A DNA stretch of 64,000 nucleotides, from the NCBI GenBank assembly GCA_937921865.1, contig CAKZWF010000003.1, positions 1 to 64,000 of the forward strand, given 5' to 3'. Of the stretch, positions 33,445-40,932 are shown one piece after another (position 1 is the stretch's first letter; each line of letters starts with the position of its first letter). Position numbers and translations under genes: made by a program. The notes beneath the pieces were generated by a model. That model worked only from the letters and a program-made list of their open reading frames with translations, was not told the DNA's origin and did not search any database. The stretch comes from an uncultured Pseudomonadales bacterium. GTDB lineage: Bacteria > Pseudomonadota > Gammaproteobacteria > Pseudomonadales > Azotimanducaceae.

Positions 33445-34188
33445 ATGACTGACCCCTTGATCACCCACACCGACCAGGACGGCGTGAGCATCCTGAGCCT
33501 GAACCGACCCGAGGTACTGAACGCGCTGTCGCCAAACCTGTTTGTCGAGCTGCGCGAACATCTGGATGCACTGGCCACCCAGACCGAGGAGATCGGTTGT
33601 GTGATATTGCGAGGCGAAGGCCGCTCTTTCTCCGCAGGCAACGATCTGAAAGCCATTCAGTCCGGTGAGCGCCCACCCAGCCCGCATTTTCAGGCGGAAA
33701 CACTGGAGGCGATTGAAGCGCTGCCACAACCGGTGATCGCCGCAGTTCAGGGCCACTGCTACACCGGCTCTCTGGAACTGGCTCTGGCGTGTGATCTGAT
33801 GATCGCCGGGACATCTGCCCGATTTGCCGACACTCACGGCAAATGGGGCATGTCGCCCACCTGGGGTATGAGTCAGCGCCTGCCTCGGCGAGTGGGCATC
33901 GTCACCGCCAAAGAGCTGATGTTCAGCGGTCGGGTCGTTTCAGGAGATGAGGCGGTGGCTATCGGTCTGGCAAATCGCTGTGTTCCAGACGAACAGCTGC
34001 TCGAATCTGCGCTGGAGATGGCGCGCAGTTTCCTGACGAATTCCTGGTTCACGCTGCGCATGGACAAAGCGCTGGTGAATGGCGGTGCTGATCACACCCT
34101 GAAAGCAGGTCTTGAGTTTGAACGAGCCACCAGTCCCGGCGCCGGTCCGGATATGGCCGAACGCCTGGGCGGGTTCGGCAAAAACTGA
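33445..34188 (+). CDS. Crotonase-fold protein (enoyl-CoA isomerase-like)
   Basis: A 247-residue crotonase. The oxyanion loop SFSAGNDLKA and the first Glu (GSLELALACDL) are present. The second hydratase Glu is replaced (DTHGKWGMSPTWG), so an isomerase or other crotonase reaction is more likely than simple hydration. It closes the M20-ChaC-ACAD operon, with a hairpin downstream. Confidence 0.82.
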   Translation: MTDPLITHTDQDGVSILSLNRPEVLNALSPNLFVELREHLDALATQTEEIGCVILRGEGRSFSAGNDLKAIQSGERPPSPHFQAETLEAIEALPQPVIAAVQGHCYTGSLELALACDLMIAGTSARFADTHGKWGMSPTWGMSQRLPRRVGIVTAKELMFSGRVVSGDEAVAIGLANRCVPDEQLLESALEMARSFLTNSWFTLRMDKALVNGGADHTLKAGLEFERATSPGAGPDMAERLGGFGKN

Positions 34189-34236
34189 GGCAGGAGAGCG
34201 CCCGCTACCCGCGGATACCGGTCCTTATCGCTGACA

Positions 34237-34256
34237 GGCGGATGTCCGGATCCGCC
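34237..34256. terminator. Hairpin between convergent crotonase and ClpP genes
   Basis: GGCGGAT-gtccgg-ATCCGCC is a perfect 7-bp stem with a 6-base loop, in the 85-bp gap where the two genes meet. A T-run is missing, so it may be a weak bidirectional terminator or an mRNA-stabilising hairpin. Confidence 0.4.
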
Positions 34257-34273
34257 CCCAGCCGAACGTCCTA

Positions 34274-34897
34274 TCAGCCAATCTCATCGATGCTGTGAAC
34301 GATGCGTCCGACCAGACCATATTCCATCGATTCTTCAGGACTCATCCAGTAATCACGGTCAGTATCCTTCGATACCCGCTCCAGAGACTGACCCGTGCGC
34401 TCGGCAATAATTGCGTTGATGCGCTCGCGGGTTTTCAGGATTTCCCGGGCGTGAATTTCAACGTCCGCCGCGGTCCCACCCATTCCGCCAGCAGGCTGAT
34501 GGATCAGGAAACGCGTGTTCGGCAATGACAGGCGGTTTTCTTTCTCAGCGGCAAGATAGATGTGAGTAGCAATACTGCCGACCCAGCCAGTACCAACGGT
34601 TCTAACCACCGGCTTGATGAACTGAATCATGTCGTAGATGGTGTCACCGGATTCCACATGTCCACCGGGCGAGCCGATGAACAGCGTGATCGGATCATCT
34701 GACTCGAATGACAACGCCAGCAGCTGCTCAGCTTTGCGCTTGGCGACGTGCTGGTCGACCTCACCAAACAGGGTCAGGGTGCGCTTTTTAAGCAGGGCAT
34801 TTTCGGTGAACTGAAATTGATTGATTGCGTTTGCCACCGCATCCATGCCGCCGTCGAGACTCACAGCATTTCCGGCGTTTGTCCCGGTCATGTTCAT
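34274..34897 (-). CDS. ClpP-family protease subunit, isolated paralogue
   Basis: A 207-residue ClpP-fold serine protease. The triad is intact: Ser108 (GWVGSIA), His133 (LIHQP) and Asp182 (DRDYW). Spacings of 25 and 49 residues equal those of E. coli ClpP. The loop after the oxyanion motif reads SPGGHVESGD, instead of the usual SPGGSVTAGM, and the segment following Ser108 is GSIATHIYL rather than ASMGAFLL. No clpX or tig gene is adjacent. It resembles the second ClpP known from some pseudomonads. A separate housekeeping clpP is expected elsewhere. Confidence 0.88.
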   Translation of the reverse strand: MNMTGTNAGNAVSLDGGMDAVANAINQFQFTENALLKKRTLTLFGEVDQHVAKRKAEQLLALSFESDDPITLFIGSPGGHVESGDTIYDMIQFIKPVVRTVGTGWVGSIATHIYLAAEKENRLSLPNTRFLIHQPAGGMGGTAADVEIHAREILKTRERINAIIAERTGQSLERVSKDTDRDYWMSPEESMEYGLVGRIVHSIDEIG

Positions 34898-34985
34898 TGC
34901 TACTCCATCCTCGTGTCCAACACGAGATTTGATTACTCTTTGAGGTCGGCGATTCTACAACTAAATCCAGCCAATGGGAGAGAAC

Positions 34986-35912
34986 ATGCCTCTAGCTGAG
35001 GAATATGCAGTGATGCTTGGCCAAATGGCCGAAAACCCCACCCCCGCAATGAGCGATATGGCCCCGGCAGAAGCCCGGGAAATGTACCGGATGATGCGAC
35101 CGGTCATAGAGGAACTGCCGATCGGCTCAGTTCGCGACGAGCAGATCGCAGGCCCAGCCGGTGATCTGGCGCTCCGTATTTACACGCCAACGGGTGATGG
35201 CCCATTCGGCATTTTCGTGAATTTTCACGGTGGTGGCTGGGTGATTGGTGATCTGGACACCTCGGATTCGGTATGCCGTTCTCTGGCCGAAGCGGCAAGT
35301 TGCGTGGTGGTATCAGTGGACTATCGACTGGCACCAGAAAATCCGGCACCAGCAGCCATAGAGGACTGCTGGGCAGCGCTGCAGTGGGTGTCAGAGAATC
35401 AGTCGTCTTTAGGCGGCAACGGTCTGCTGGCAGTGGGAGGCGAAAGTGCCGGCGCCTGCCTCGCCGCGACGATGTCCATGCACGCCAGGGATCTGGAGAC
35501 TCCTAATATCGATTTCCAGCTGCTGGCCTATCCAGTGCTCGACGCAGACCTGACCCGACAGTCGTATATCGACAATGGCGATGGCTACCTGCTGACAACG
35601 GCAACCATGCAGTGGTTCTGGGATCAGTACTGCCCGGACGAAGAGCTGCGCTCAAATCCGGCGTTGTCGCCGCTCCAGGCTGGTGATCTCAAAGATCTGC
35701 CCGCCACTCTGGTCGTTACCGCTGAATTCGATCCGCTGCGCGACGAAGGGGAACTCTACGGCCAGCGACTGAAAGAGGCAGGGGTAGCCGCAGAAATCAT
35801 GCGCTGCGATGGCCTGGTGCACGATTTTCTGGCGACTGCGCCAGTGTTTCCTTCAAGTGGCGCCGCATTCACGCAGATTGCGGAAAAAGTCAGAACTGCG
35901 CTGGCTAAGTGA
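34986..35912 (+). CDS. HSL-family alpha/beta-hydrolase (esterase)
   Basis: A 308-residue esterase. It has the oxyanion motif HGGGW, the nucleophile elbow GESAG and late Asp/His segments (AEFDPLRDEG, GLVHDF). The ATG at 34986 is preceded by GGGAG; an ATG at 34974 overlaps that ribosome site and is less likely. Hormone-sensitive-lipase-type enzymes cleave short to medium acyl esters. A YciI gene follows 9 bp later. Confidence 0.88.
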   Translation: MPLAEEYAVMLGQMAENPTPAMSDMAPAEAREMYRMMRPVIEELPIGSVRDEQIAGPAGDLALRIYTPTGDGPFGIFVNFHGGGWVIGDLDTSDSVCRSLAEAASCVVVSVDYRLAPENPAPAAIEDCWAALQWVSENQSSLGGNGLLAVGGESAGACLAATMSMHARDLETPNIDFQLLAYPVLDADLTRQSYIDNGDGYLLTTATMQWFWDQYCPDEELRSNPALSPLQAGDLKDLPATLVVTAEFDPLRDEGELYGQRLKEAGVAAEIMRCDGLVHDFLATAPVFPSSGAAFTQIAEKVRTALAK

Positions 35913-35921
35913 GGAGAGACC

Positions 35922-36212
35922 ATGCAATTCGTAATGATCTGTGAAGACAAAGCCGATTCCGAGGCGCTGCGGATGAGCACCCGTGAAGCGCACCTGGCCT
36001 ACATCGGTGAACACATCGCGATGATCAAACTGGCTGGCCCGATGCTCAGTGAAGATGGCGAACATATGATTGGTTCGGTGTTCATCCTCGAAGCCGACTC
36101 GAAGGCTGCTGTGGAAACGCTCACCGCGAACGATCCCTACACCCATGCCGGGCTGTTCGGCAAAGTGACCATCAAACCGTTCCGCCAGAGTATTCCAGCA
36201 CCAGGCAGCTAG
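35922..36212 (+). CDS. YciI-family protein
   Basis: A 96-residue alpha+beta-barrel protein of the YciI fold (MQFVMICEDKADSEALR..., REAHLAYIGEH, then FKVTIKPF-like ending). The His in the HLAYI segment matches the conserved His of the family. The role is unknown in general; some members hydrolyse or dehalogenate. It is cotranscribed with the esterase and followed by a strong terminator. Confidence 0.85.
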   Translation: MQFVMICEDKADSEALRMSTREAHLAYIGEHIAMIKLAGPMLSEDGEHMIGSVFILEADSKAAVETLTANDPYTHAGLFGKVTIKPFRQSIPAPGS

Positions 36213-36245
36213 ATCTCCTGACTCTGATATACGGGACCTGTAACA

Positions 36246-36275
36246 AAACAGCCAGCCCGATCGGGCTGGCTGTTT
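36246..36275. terminator. Strong bidirectional terminator
   Basis: A perfect 15-bp arm inverted repeat, AAACAGCCAGCCCGA/TCGGGCTGGCTGTTT, lies between the plus-strand YciI gene and the minus-strand MaoC gene. A and T runs flank the arms on each side, so it can end transcripts from both directions. Confidence 0.9.
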
Positions 36276-36299
36276 AGATCACACTGAATCTGACTGGAT

Positions 36300-36707
36300 T
36301 CAGTCGACCCGCGCTTCCGCGTAGCCGGACAGCACCGTAGCGCCGTCCTGATTGGTAGTAGTCACCGCCAACTTGACGATGCCATCTTCCACCGATTCAA
36401 CTTTAGCTTCGGCTGTCAGGGTATCACCCGGCCAGACCTGATTCGTAAAACGAACCCCGTACTTGGTCAGCCGACCATCACCCACATAGTTGGTGAGCAT
36501 GGCGCCCGTCATGCCCATCGTCAGCATGCCGTGGGCAAATACCGAGGGATAGCCAGCCACTTTAGTGGTGAAAACCTCATCGGTATGCAGCGGATTGTAG
36601 TCGCCAGAGGTGCCCGCATACTGGACAATCTGGGTACGTTTGAGATCTTCGACGATACATTCGCTATGGGTATCGCCAACATTCAGCTCGCTTGCCTGCA
36701 GTGCCAT
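36300..36707 (-). CDS. Single-hotdog MaoC-type dehydratase
   Basis: A 135-residue MaoC protein with the hydratase motif YAGTSGDYNPLHTDE (Asp/His dyad), VFAHGMLTMGM and NQVWPGDTLTAEA. GGGGGG precedes the ATG. It starts 10 bp after the second MaoC gene upstream and is the last gene of the minus-strand operon. With its neighbour it probably forms a heterodimer, like the HadAB-type or ChsH1/ChsH2 pairs. Confidence 0.9.
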   Translation of the reverse strand: MALQASELNVGDTHSECIVEDLKRTQIVQYAGTSGDYNPLHTDEVFTTKVAGYPSVFAHGMLTMGMTGAMLTNYVGDGRLTKYGVRFTNQVWPGDTLTAEAKVESVEDGIVKLAVTTTNQDGATVLSGYAEARVD

Positions 36708-36716
36708 AAGCCCCCC

Positions 36717-37214
36717 TTAACTGTCTACCGGGCGTTCGGTGCGAACACCAACACCCTTTGCGGTAATGACCAGTTCACCGTTCTGATCGCGATACTCGGT
36801 GACTGACTCGGAGAACACCAGCTTACCGGCGCGTTTACTCTCCTTCTCCCAGGTCTTGCCCGGCTTGGTCTCCGCTGTAAGTACGTCACCCGGCTTCAAG
36901 TGCCGGTGATACTCGAAATGCTGTTCAGCGTGCAGACCACCACCACCGCCGCCTCCGCCACCTCCGCCGCTCTCGCGTTTGATGCCGGTGGGTTCCTTGC
37001 CGGATCCGAACCAGGGTTCGCCAATCTTCGGGCGCAGGAAGTAGTCCGGATCGAACTGGGCGCTGGCCTGAGCAAAGGTGGGTGGTGCGATGATGCTGCC
37101 CGGCTCGGTGCCGGCAGCATAGTCCGCGTCGTAGTAGATCTCGTTTTTGTCTCCCACGGAGCGAGCAAACATCAGAATGTGGCTCGCCTCCACGGGAAAT
37201 TTGTCTACTGCCAT
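36717..37214 (-). CDS. MaoC N-terminal-type hotdog protein with poly-Gly insertion
   Basis: A 165-residue protein of the FAS1-like N-terminal hotdog family: PVEASHILMFARSVGDKNEIYYD, APPTFAQASAQFDPDY, then HFEYHRHLKPGDVLTAE. It lacks the catalytic Asp/His motif, so it is expected to pair with the following MaoC gene. An unbroken run of 11 Gly (residues 83-93) is inserted just before the conserved LHAEQHFEYHR strand. AGGGGAG lies upstream of the ATG. Confidence 0.88.
   Translation of the reverse strand: MAVDKFPVEASHILMFARSVGDKNEIYYDADYAAGTEPGSIIAPPTFAQASAQFDPDYFLRPKIGEPWFGSGKEPTGIKRESGGGGGGGGGGGLHAEQHFEYHRHLKPGDVLTAETKPGKTWEKESKRAGKLVFSESVTEYRDQNGELVITAKGVGVRTERPVDS
36936..36968. repeat. GGN codon run coding 11 consecutive glycines
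   Basis: On the coding strand the run uses mixed GGN codons (GGC, GGA and GGT), so it is not a simple trinucleotide microsatellite but a degenerate one. It places a flexible linker in the active-site-proximal region of the hotdog protein. Mixed codons argue against a recent slippage event or a sequencing artefact. Confidence 0.85.
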
Positions 37215-37262
37215 GAATCTCCCCTTTAGTAAAAAAAGCAGAAGCAGCAGTTTAGCGCCCTT

Positions 37263-38039
37263 TTACCGCCCTTTGAATTGCGGATCGCGTTTGCCGAGGA
37301 AAGCGCTGATGCCTTCGTGTTTATCTTCGGTCTGAACCAGCGCGCCTTGAGCATATTTTTCCAGCATCAGAGCCCCGGCCAGACTCGCCTCCATGCCGAA
37401 ATTGACCATGGCTTTCATGCTGCGCGGCACAAAAGGAGCGAAGCTGGCCAGATGCTCGGCCATCCGCTGGGCTTCCGGCAGCAGTTCATCCGGCTCCGTG
37501 AGCCGGGTCACCAGACCGATCTGCAACGCCCGCTCGGCGTCGATGGGCTCACCCATCAGCAGCATTTCCATACCCCAGCCCCGACCGACAATGCGCGGCA
37601 ATCGGGCCGTTGCTCCGCCTCCTGGAATGATCCCCAGTTTGCCTTCCGGGGTGGCAAAGCGTGCCGTTTTCGAGGCAATTCGCAGATCACAGCCCAGCGC
37701 AACTTCGAGGCCCCCGCCCATACAGATACCATTAATCGCCGCAATGGTGGGTTTCGGTGTACGTTCCAGCTGATCCGCCAGACCCTGGACAATCGGCTCC
37801 AGCGCCTTCTTGAGATCTCGGTGCAGAACCTCCTCAAGATCAGATCCCGACGCGAACGACCGATCTCCCGCCCCAGTGAAGGTGAGCACACGAACCTCAT
37901 CGTCAGCGGCTGCCACTGCAGCGGCCTGTTGCAGTTCATCGAGCGTCGCCAGGGAGATAGCGTTGTGTTTGTCCGCTCGATTGATCGTAATCAGGGCCAT
38001 CGGACCCCGCACCTCATAAAGGATGTTCTTGTAAGACAT
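37263..38039 (-). CDS. Enoyl-CoA hydratase (crotonase)
   Basis: A 258-residue crotonase. Oxyanion loop SFASGSDLEE, first Glu in GGGLEVALGCDL and second Glu in ATPEGKLGIIPGGG are all present, so hydratase chemistry is expected. Its ATG shares one base with the stop of the AsmA-like gene, and the MaoC gene follows after 48 bp. It therefore appears to be in an operon that also encodes envelope proteins. Confidence 0.9.
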   Translation of the reverse strand: MSYKNILYEVRGPMALITINRADKHNAISLATLDELQQAAAVAAADDEVRVLTFTGAGDRSFASGSDLEEVLHRDLKKALEPIVQGLADQLERTPKPTIAAINGICMGGGLEVALGCDLRIASKTARFATPEGKLGIIPGGGATARLPRIVGRGWGMEMLLMGEPIDAERALQIGLVTRLTEPDELLPEAQRMAEHLASFAPFVPRSMKAMVNFGMEASLAGALMLEKYAQGALVQTEDKHEGISAFLGKRDPQFKGR

Positions 38040-38776
38040 CAGTTCTGCAGGCGATCCGTCAGACCCTTCAGGCCTTTGCCGATGCTGTCGTTCACCTTCT
38101 CCATCGCGCCTTGCTTCATGCCTTCGACGTCGATGCCTTCACGAATGACGGCATCGGTAGAGCTTTTAATAATCGGGCGCAGAAGCTGGCTCACGGCTTC
38201 TTCAACGGTGACCCCGGATGACTTCCGACCGATTCCGCTCAGATTGATGTCGGGCAGACTGACGGTTTTGTCACCCACCAGGTCTGAGCTCAATGATGTC
38301 TTCGCGTTCGTGAAAGCAAACTTGTCGATGATCATCTTCATTTCGGAGGAAGACTCTTCTGCCGGCGCGGGCTCTGCGCCGTCGCCCGAATCGAGATTAT
38401 TCATGATCGTCTGCAGATTGGTCTGCGTACCTTTAGCGACAATGGCCACTTCCGCGCCGTCAATGCTGAGATCCTTAACAACCACCAGGTCGCCACTGAT
38501 CTGCGCAGGATCTAAAGCCAGCGCAACCCGGCCGATGCGCATGCTGTGGGGACCGGCGAAACCTGCTGGATTACCGATCACCAGATCGGTCAACGCGCCC
38601 GAGCCATCGGTCAGAGAAATTTCTGCAGACCCCAGGCTGACGGGCACCCCAAGGTATTTGGGCCCGAGCGTCTCAACAGCCGTTTTGATGAGACTGCCTG
38701 AATTCATCACGATGTAAACGCCCGCACCAATCACGGCGAGCAGAACAATACCAACTAACCATCCAATAACTTTCAC
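38039..38776 (-). CDS. AsmA-like membrane-anchored protein
   Basis: A 245-residue protein with one N-terminal helix (about 5-24), starting at GTG. The rest is a beta-rich AsmA/DUF748-like domain: GSLIKTAVETLGPKYLGVPV, then VVVKDLSIDGAEV and MIIDKFAFTNAK. An acidic Pro/Ser linker (about 130-146) divides it. It is far shorter than AsmA. The first four bases of its GTGA overlap the DUF2959 stop, and AGGAGG precedes it. Probably periplasmic; a role in lipid or envelope homeostasis is inferred from the family. Confidence 0.72.
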   Translation of the reverse strand: MKVIGWLVGIVLLAVIGAGVYIVMNSGSLIKTAVETLGPKYLGVPVSLGSAEISLTDGSGALTDLVIGNPAGFAGPHSMRIGRVALALDPAQISGDLVVVKDLSIDGAEVAIVAKGTQTNLQTIMNNLDSGDGAEPAPAEESSSEMKMIIDKFAFTNAKTSLSSDLVGDKTVSLPDINLSGIGRKSSGVTVEEAVSQLLRPIIKSSTDAVIREGIDVEGMKQGAMEKVNDSIGKGLKGLTDRLQN

Positions 38777-39441
38777 GATGTACCTCCTAGTAACTCCATG
38801 TCTTCTATAAATGCCTGCGACTTCGCGATAGACGCTTCCATATCGGAGATCAGCACCGCGACGTCCGACTGAATCGAACCCAGTTCACCCTGCAGCGACG
38901 ATATCGCCTGAGCATTCAGATTGTGTTTCAGAAACAGCACCTGATCCCGAAATGCGACCAGTACCGGCTGCATCTTACCTTCTGCCCGACGCATGGCTTT
39001 GATCAGCTCGCTGTACTGACGTTGCGACTTGCGGCGTTGGTCAGCACTGGCAGAGCGCAGCTTGGTGTTGCTGATCTGCTCTATCTCTTCCGCCCACTCT
39101 GCAAACAGCGCACCCGAAACCGACTCCACCGCATCGATGCGTTCACTGACCAGATCTGCCCGAGCCTCGGAATCTTCAAACGCATCAGAGAGCGTTTCGT
39201 AGCTGTCTTTCAAATCCGAAGGCGGTACTTCGACCACAGCAGTAAACAGCTCCAGCGCGCTCTTAAACTCTTCTTTCGCGTCCTCCTGGGCGTCTGCAGC
39301 CTCGTCCACTCTGTCGACCAGAATGTCCCGTTTATGGACCCCGACCTGCTCCATCGCGCTGTAGTAGGCACTTTCACAGCCGGCCAGGCACGTCAGCGCG
39401 AGCAGCCCACCCAACAGCCGAGGGAGCGCTCTAAACCCCAT
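38773..39441 (-). CDS. DUF2959-family lipoprotein
   Basis: A 222-residue lipoprotein with signal LPRLLGGLLALTCLAGC (lipobox LAGC). The remainder is charged and helical (KRDILVDRVDEAADAQEDAK..., then ALFAEWAEEIEQISN and Lys/Glu coiled coils), as in DUF2959. The ATG at 39441 has GGGGAA nearby and is preferred over an upstream TTG at 39459. It is the first gene of the minus-strand operon and is divergent from mscS. No function is known for the family. Confidence 0.8.
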   Translation of the reverse strand: MGFRALPRLLGGLLALTCLAGCESAYYSAMEQVGVHKRDILVDRVDEAADAQEDAKEEFKSALELFTAVVEVPPSDLKDSYETLSDAFEDSEARADLVSERIDAVESVSGALFAEWAEEIEQISNTKLRSASADQRRKSQRQYSELIKAMRRAEGKMQPVLVAFRDQVLFLKHNLNAQAISSLQGELGSIQSDVAVLISDMEASIAKSQAFIEDMELLGGTS

Positions 39442-39689
39442 AAGGTTCCCCAGAAGCAATTCACTGGCGCCAAGATTAGGCCAAGGTCACGCACCTGTAC
39501 ACCCGCGAAACTGGCGCTGGCATGGGTTCAACCGCTCAGCGATAATCCCGCCGCGGAAACTGCCGAATCACTGACTGGGTCAAATGTCGCTCAGATCCCG
39601 GCAGCCGTACCGGTCACACTCAACGCTGACAATAAAACGCATGGCAAAGTTATAAAGACAGCAAAGGATTACAAGGGGTTACAACTAAA

Positions 39690-40520
39690 ATGGAAGAAAT
39701 TTCAACTGAACAGATAAGCGGCTACATGGATAATGTTGTCGAGCTGGCCTGGGAATACGGGCCGCAACTGCTGATGGCCATCGTGGTCCTGATCATCGGC
39801 ATGTGGATCGTCAACCGTGTCGTCCGGCTAACCAGCAAAGGCATGGAGAAGGCAAGTGTGGAGCCTACTCTGGCTCGCTTCCTCGGCAGCCTGGTGTCTG
39901 TTGGCCTGAAAGCTCTGCTGCTGATCAGCGTCGCCTCGATGATTGGTATCGAAACCACATCGTTCATCGCGATCTTGGGTGCGGCCGGTCTGGCTATCGG
40001 CTTGGCGCTTCAGGGTAGTCTGGGCAACTTTGCAGGCGGTGTTCTGGTGTTGCTGTTCAAGCCGTTCAAGGTGGGGGACTTCATCGACGCCCAGGGTGTG
40101 GCGGGCACTGTTTCTGAGATTCAGATCTTCAACACCATCATCAAAACACCGGACAACAAAGTCATCATCGTGCCCAACGGTGCGGTCTCCAACGGCGTCA
40201 TCACCAACTTCTCGAAAGAGGCCACCCGCCGCGTCGATTTCGTTTTCGGCATCGGTTACGGCGATGACATCAAAAAAGCCAAAGAAGTGATTGCCCGCCT
40301 GGTGGACGCTGACGAGCGTGCCATGAAAGACCCGGCTCCAACCATTGTTGTCTCCGAACTGGCCGACAGTTCTGTGAACATCAGCTGTCGAGTCTGGGTA
40401 AATGCATCCGACTACTGGGGTGTGTTCTTCGATCTGACGGAAAATGTGAAGCTGACCTTCGATGCAGAAGGCATCTCCATTCCGTTCCCGCAGCAGGATG
40501 TGCATATGCACCAGGCCTGA
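39690..40520 (+). CDS. mscS: Small-conductance mechanosensitive channel
   Basis: A 276-residue MscS-type channel. Three helices (about 20-45, 62-84 and 90-125) include the pore helix LGAAGLAIGLALQGSLGNFAGG with its Gly/Ala packing. This is followed by the cytoplasmic beta/alpha domains (VGDFIDAQGVAGTVSEIQIFNT). The length agrees with E. coli MscS (286). It opens under membrane tension during osmotic downshock. It is divergent from DUF2959 across 248 bp in which I see no clear promoter. Confidence 0.93.
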   Translation: MEEISTEQISGYMDNVVELAWEYGPQLLMAIVVLIIGMWIVNRVVRLTSKGMEKASVEPTLARFLGSLVSVGLKALLLISVASMIGIETTSFIAILGAAGLAIGLALQGSLGNFAGGVLVLLFKPFKVGDFIDAQGVAGTVSEIQIFNTIIKTPDNKVIIVPNGAVSNGVITNFSKEATRRVDFVFGIGYGDDIKKAKEVIARLVDADERAMKDPAPTIVVSELADSSVNISCRVWVNASDYWGVFFDLTENVKLTFDAEGISIPFPQQDVHMHQA

Positions 40521-40545
40521 TTCAGGCCGCGCGTACAGCGCATCT

Positions 40546-40572
40546 ACTCCAGCCGGTACCGCCGGCTGGAGT
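40546..40572 (+). terminator. Rho-independent terminator after mscS
   Basis: ACTCCAGCCGG-taccg-CCGGCTGGAGT is a perfect 11-bp stem with a 5-base loop that is followed by TTCCTCTC. It lies 25 bp after the mscS stop. Confidence 0.85.
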
Positions 40573-40932
40573 TTCCTCTCCCGCCAGATTCAACACGCCG
40601 CTAGTGTCTTGAGAGCACAGCAGGGCCGGGGTATCGAAACAACTGACGTAATCTCGAGGCGAAAAAAAACCGCCAGTCTGGAGAGGAAACCGGCGGTTCG
40701 AGAGTCGACCTTGTCAGAGGTCTCAAGGGGATAGAGATGGCGCTCTACCTGGTCATAAGGCCTAGCGCCATGGTTGACACTATGCAGGACAGCTGTTTCG
40801 GGAAAATTACCGGACAGACAGATTGTGTGACAAATTGTTACTTTTATCGTCACAGCTCTGACCACACCGCAGTAGTAACGCCTGATGGAACCCCTGAACC
40901 GCCAGAAGCCAAGGAGAACGGCGCTGTGACCG
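40573..40932. other. Gene-free gap between mscS and envZ
   Basis: About 360 bp with no convincing gene. Small openings here lack domains and ribosome sites. The left half carries a minus-strand terminator (40662-40698). Around 40825-40855 there are GTNAC-type motifs (GTGACAAATTGTTAC, then GTCAC), which form an imperfect inverted repeat that could be a regulator site. I see no RNA gene. Confidence 0.6.
40662..40698 (-). terminator. Terminator for the ompR-envZ operon (minus strand)
   Basis: Read leftwards, AACCGCC and GGCGGTT arms (40698-40692 and 40674-40668) close a hairpin that is followed by an uninterrupted run of eight T (40669-40662). It lies about 235 bp after the envZ stop, leaving a long 3' untranslated region. 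Confidence 0.7.

Noticed and set aside
32797..33837. Long minus-strand frame opposite the dehydrogenase and crotonase
   Set aside because: Antisense shadow of two clear enzymes, with no domain pattern.
36936..36968. Poly-Gly run as a sequencing artefact
   Set aside because: The frame continues on both sides and the codons are mixed, which an artefact would not produce.
39515..39535. GGTTCAA sequence resembling a tRNA T-loop
   Set aside because: No acceptor stem or anticodon arm can be paired around it.
38923..39717. Plus-strand frame over DUF2959 and into mscS
   Set aside because: Antisense to the lipoprotein, with no membrane or domain signal of its own.
40590..40865. Small minus-strand frame in the mscS-envZ gap
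   Set aside because: Runs through a terminator hairpin and lacks a ribosome site or domain.
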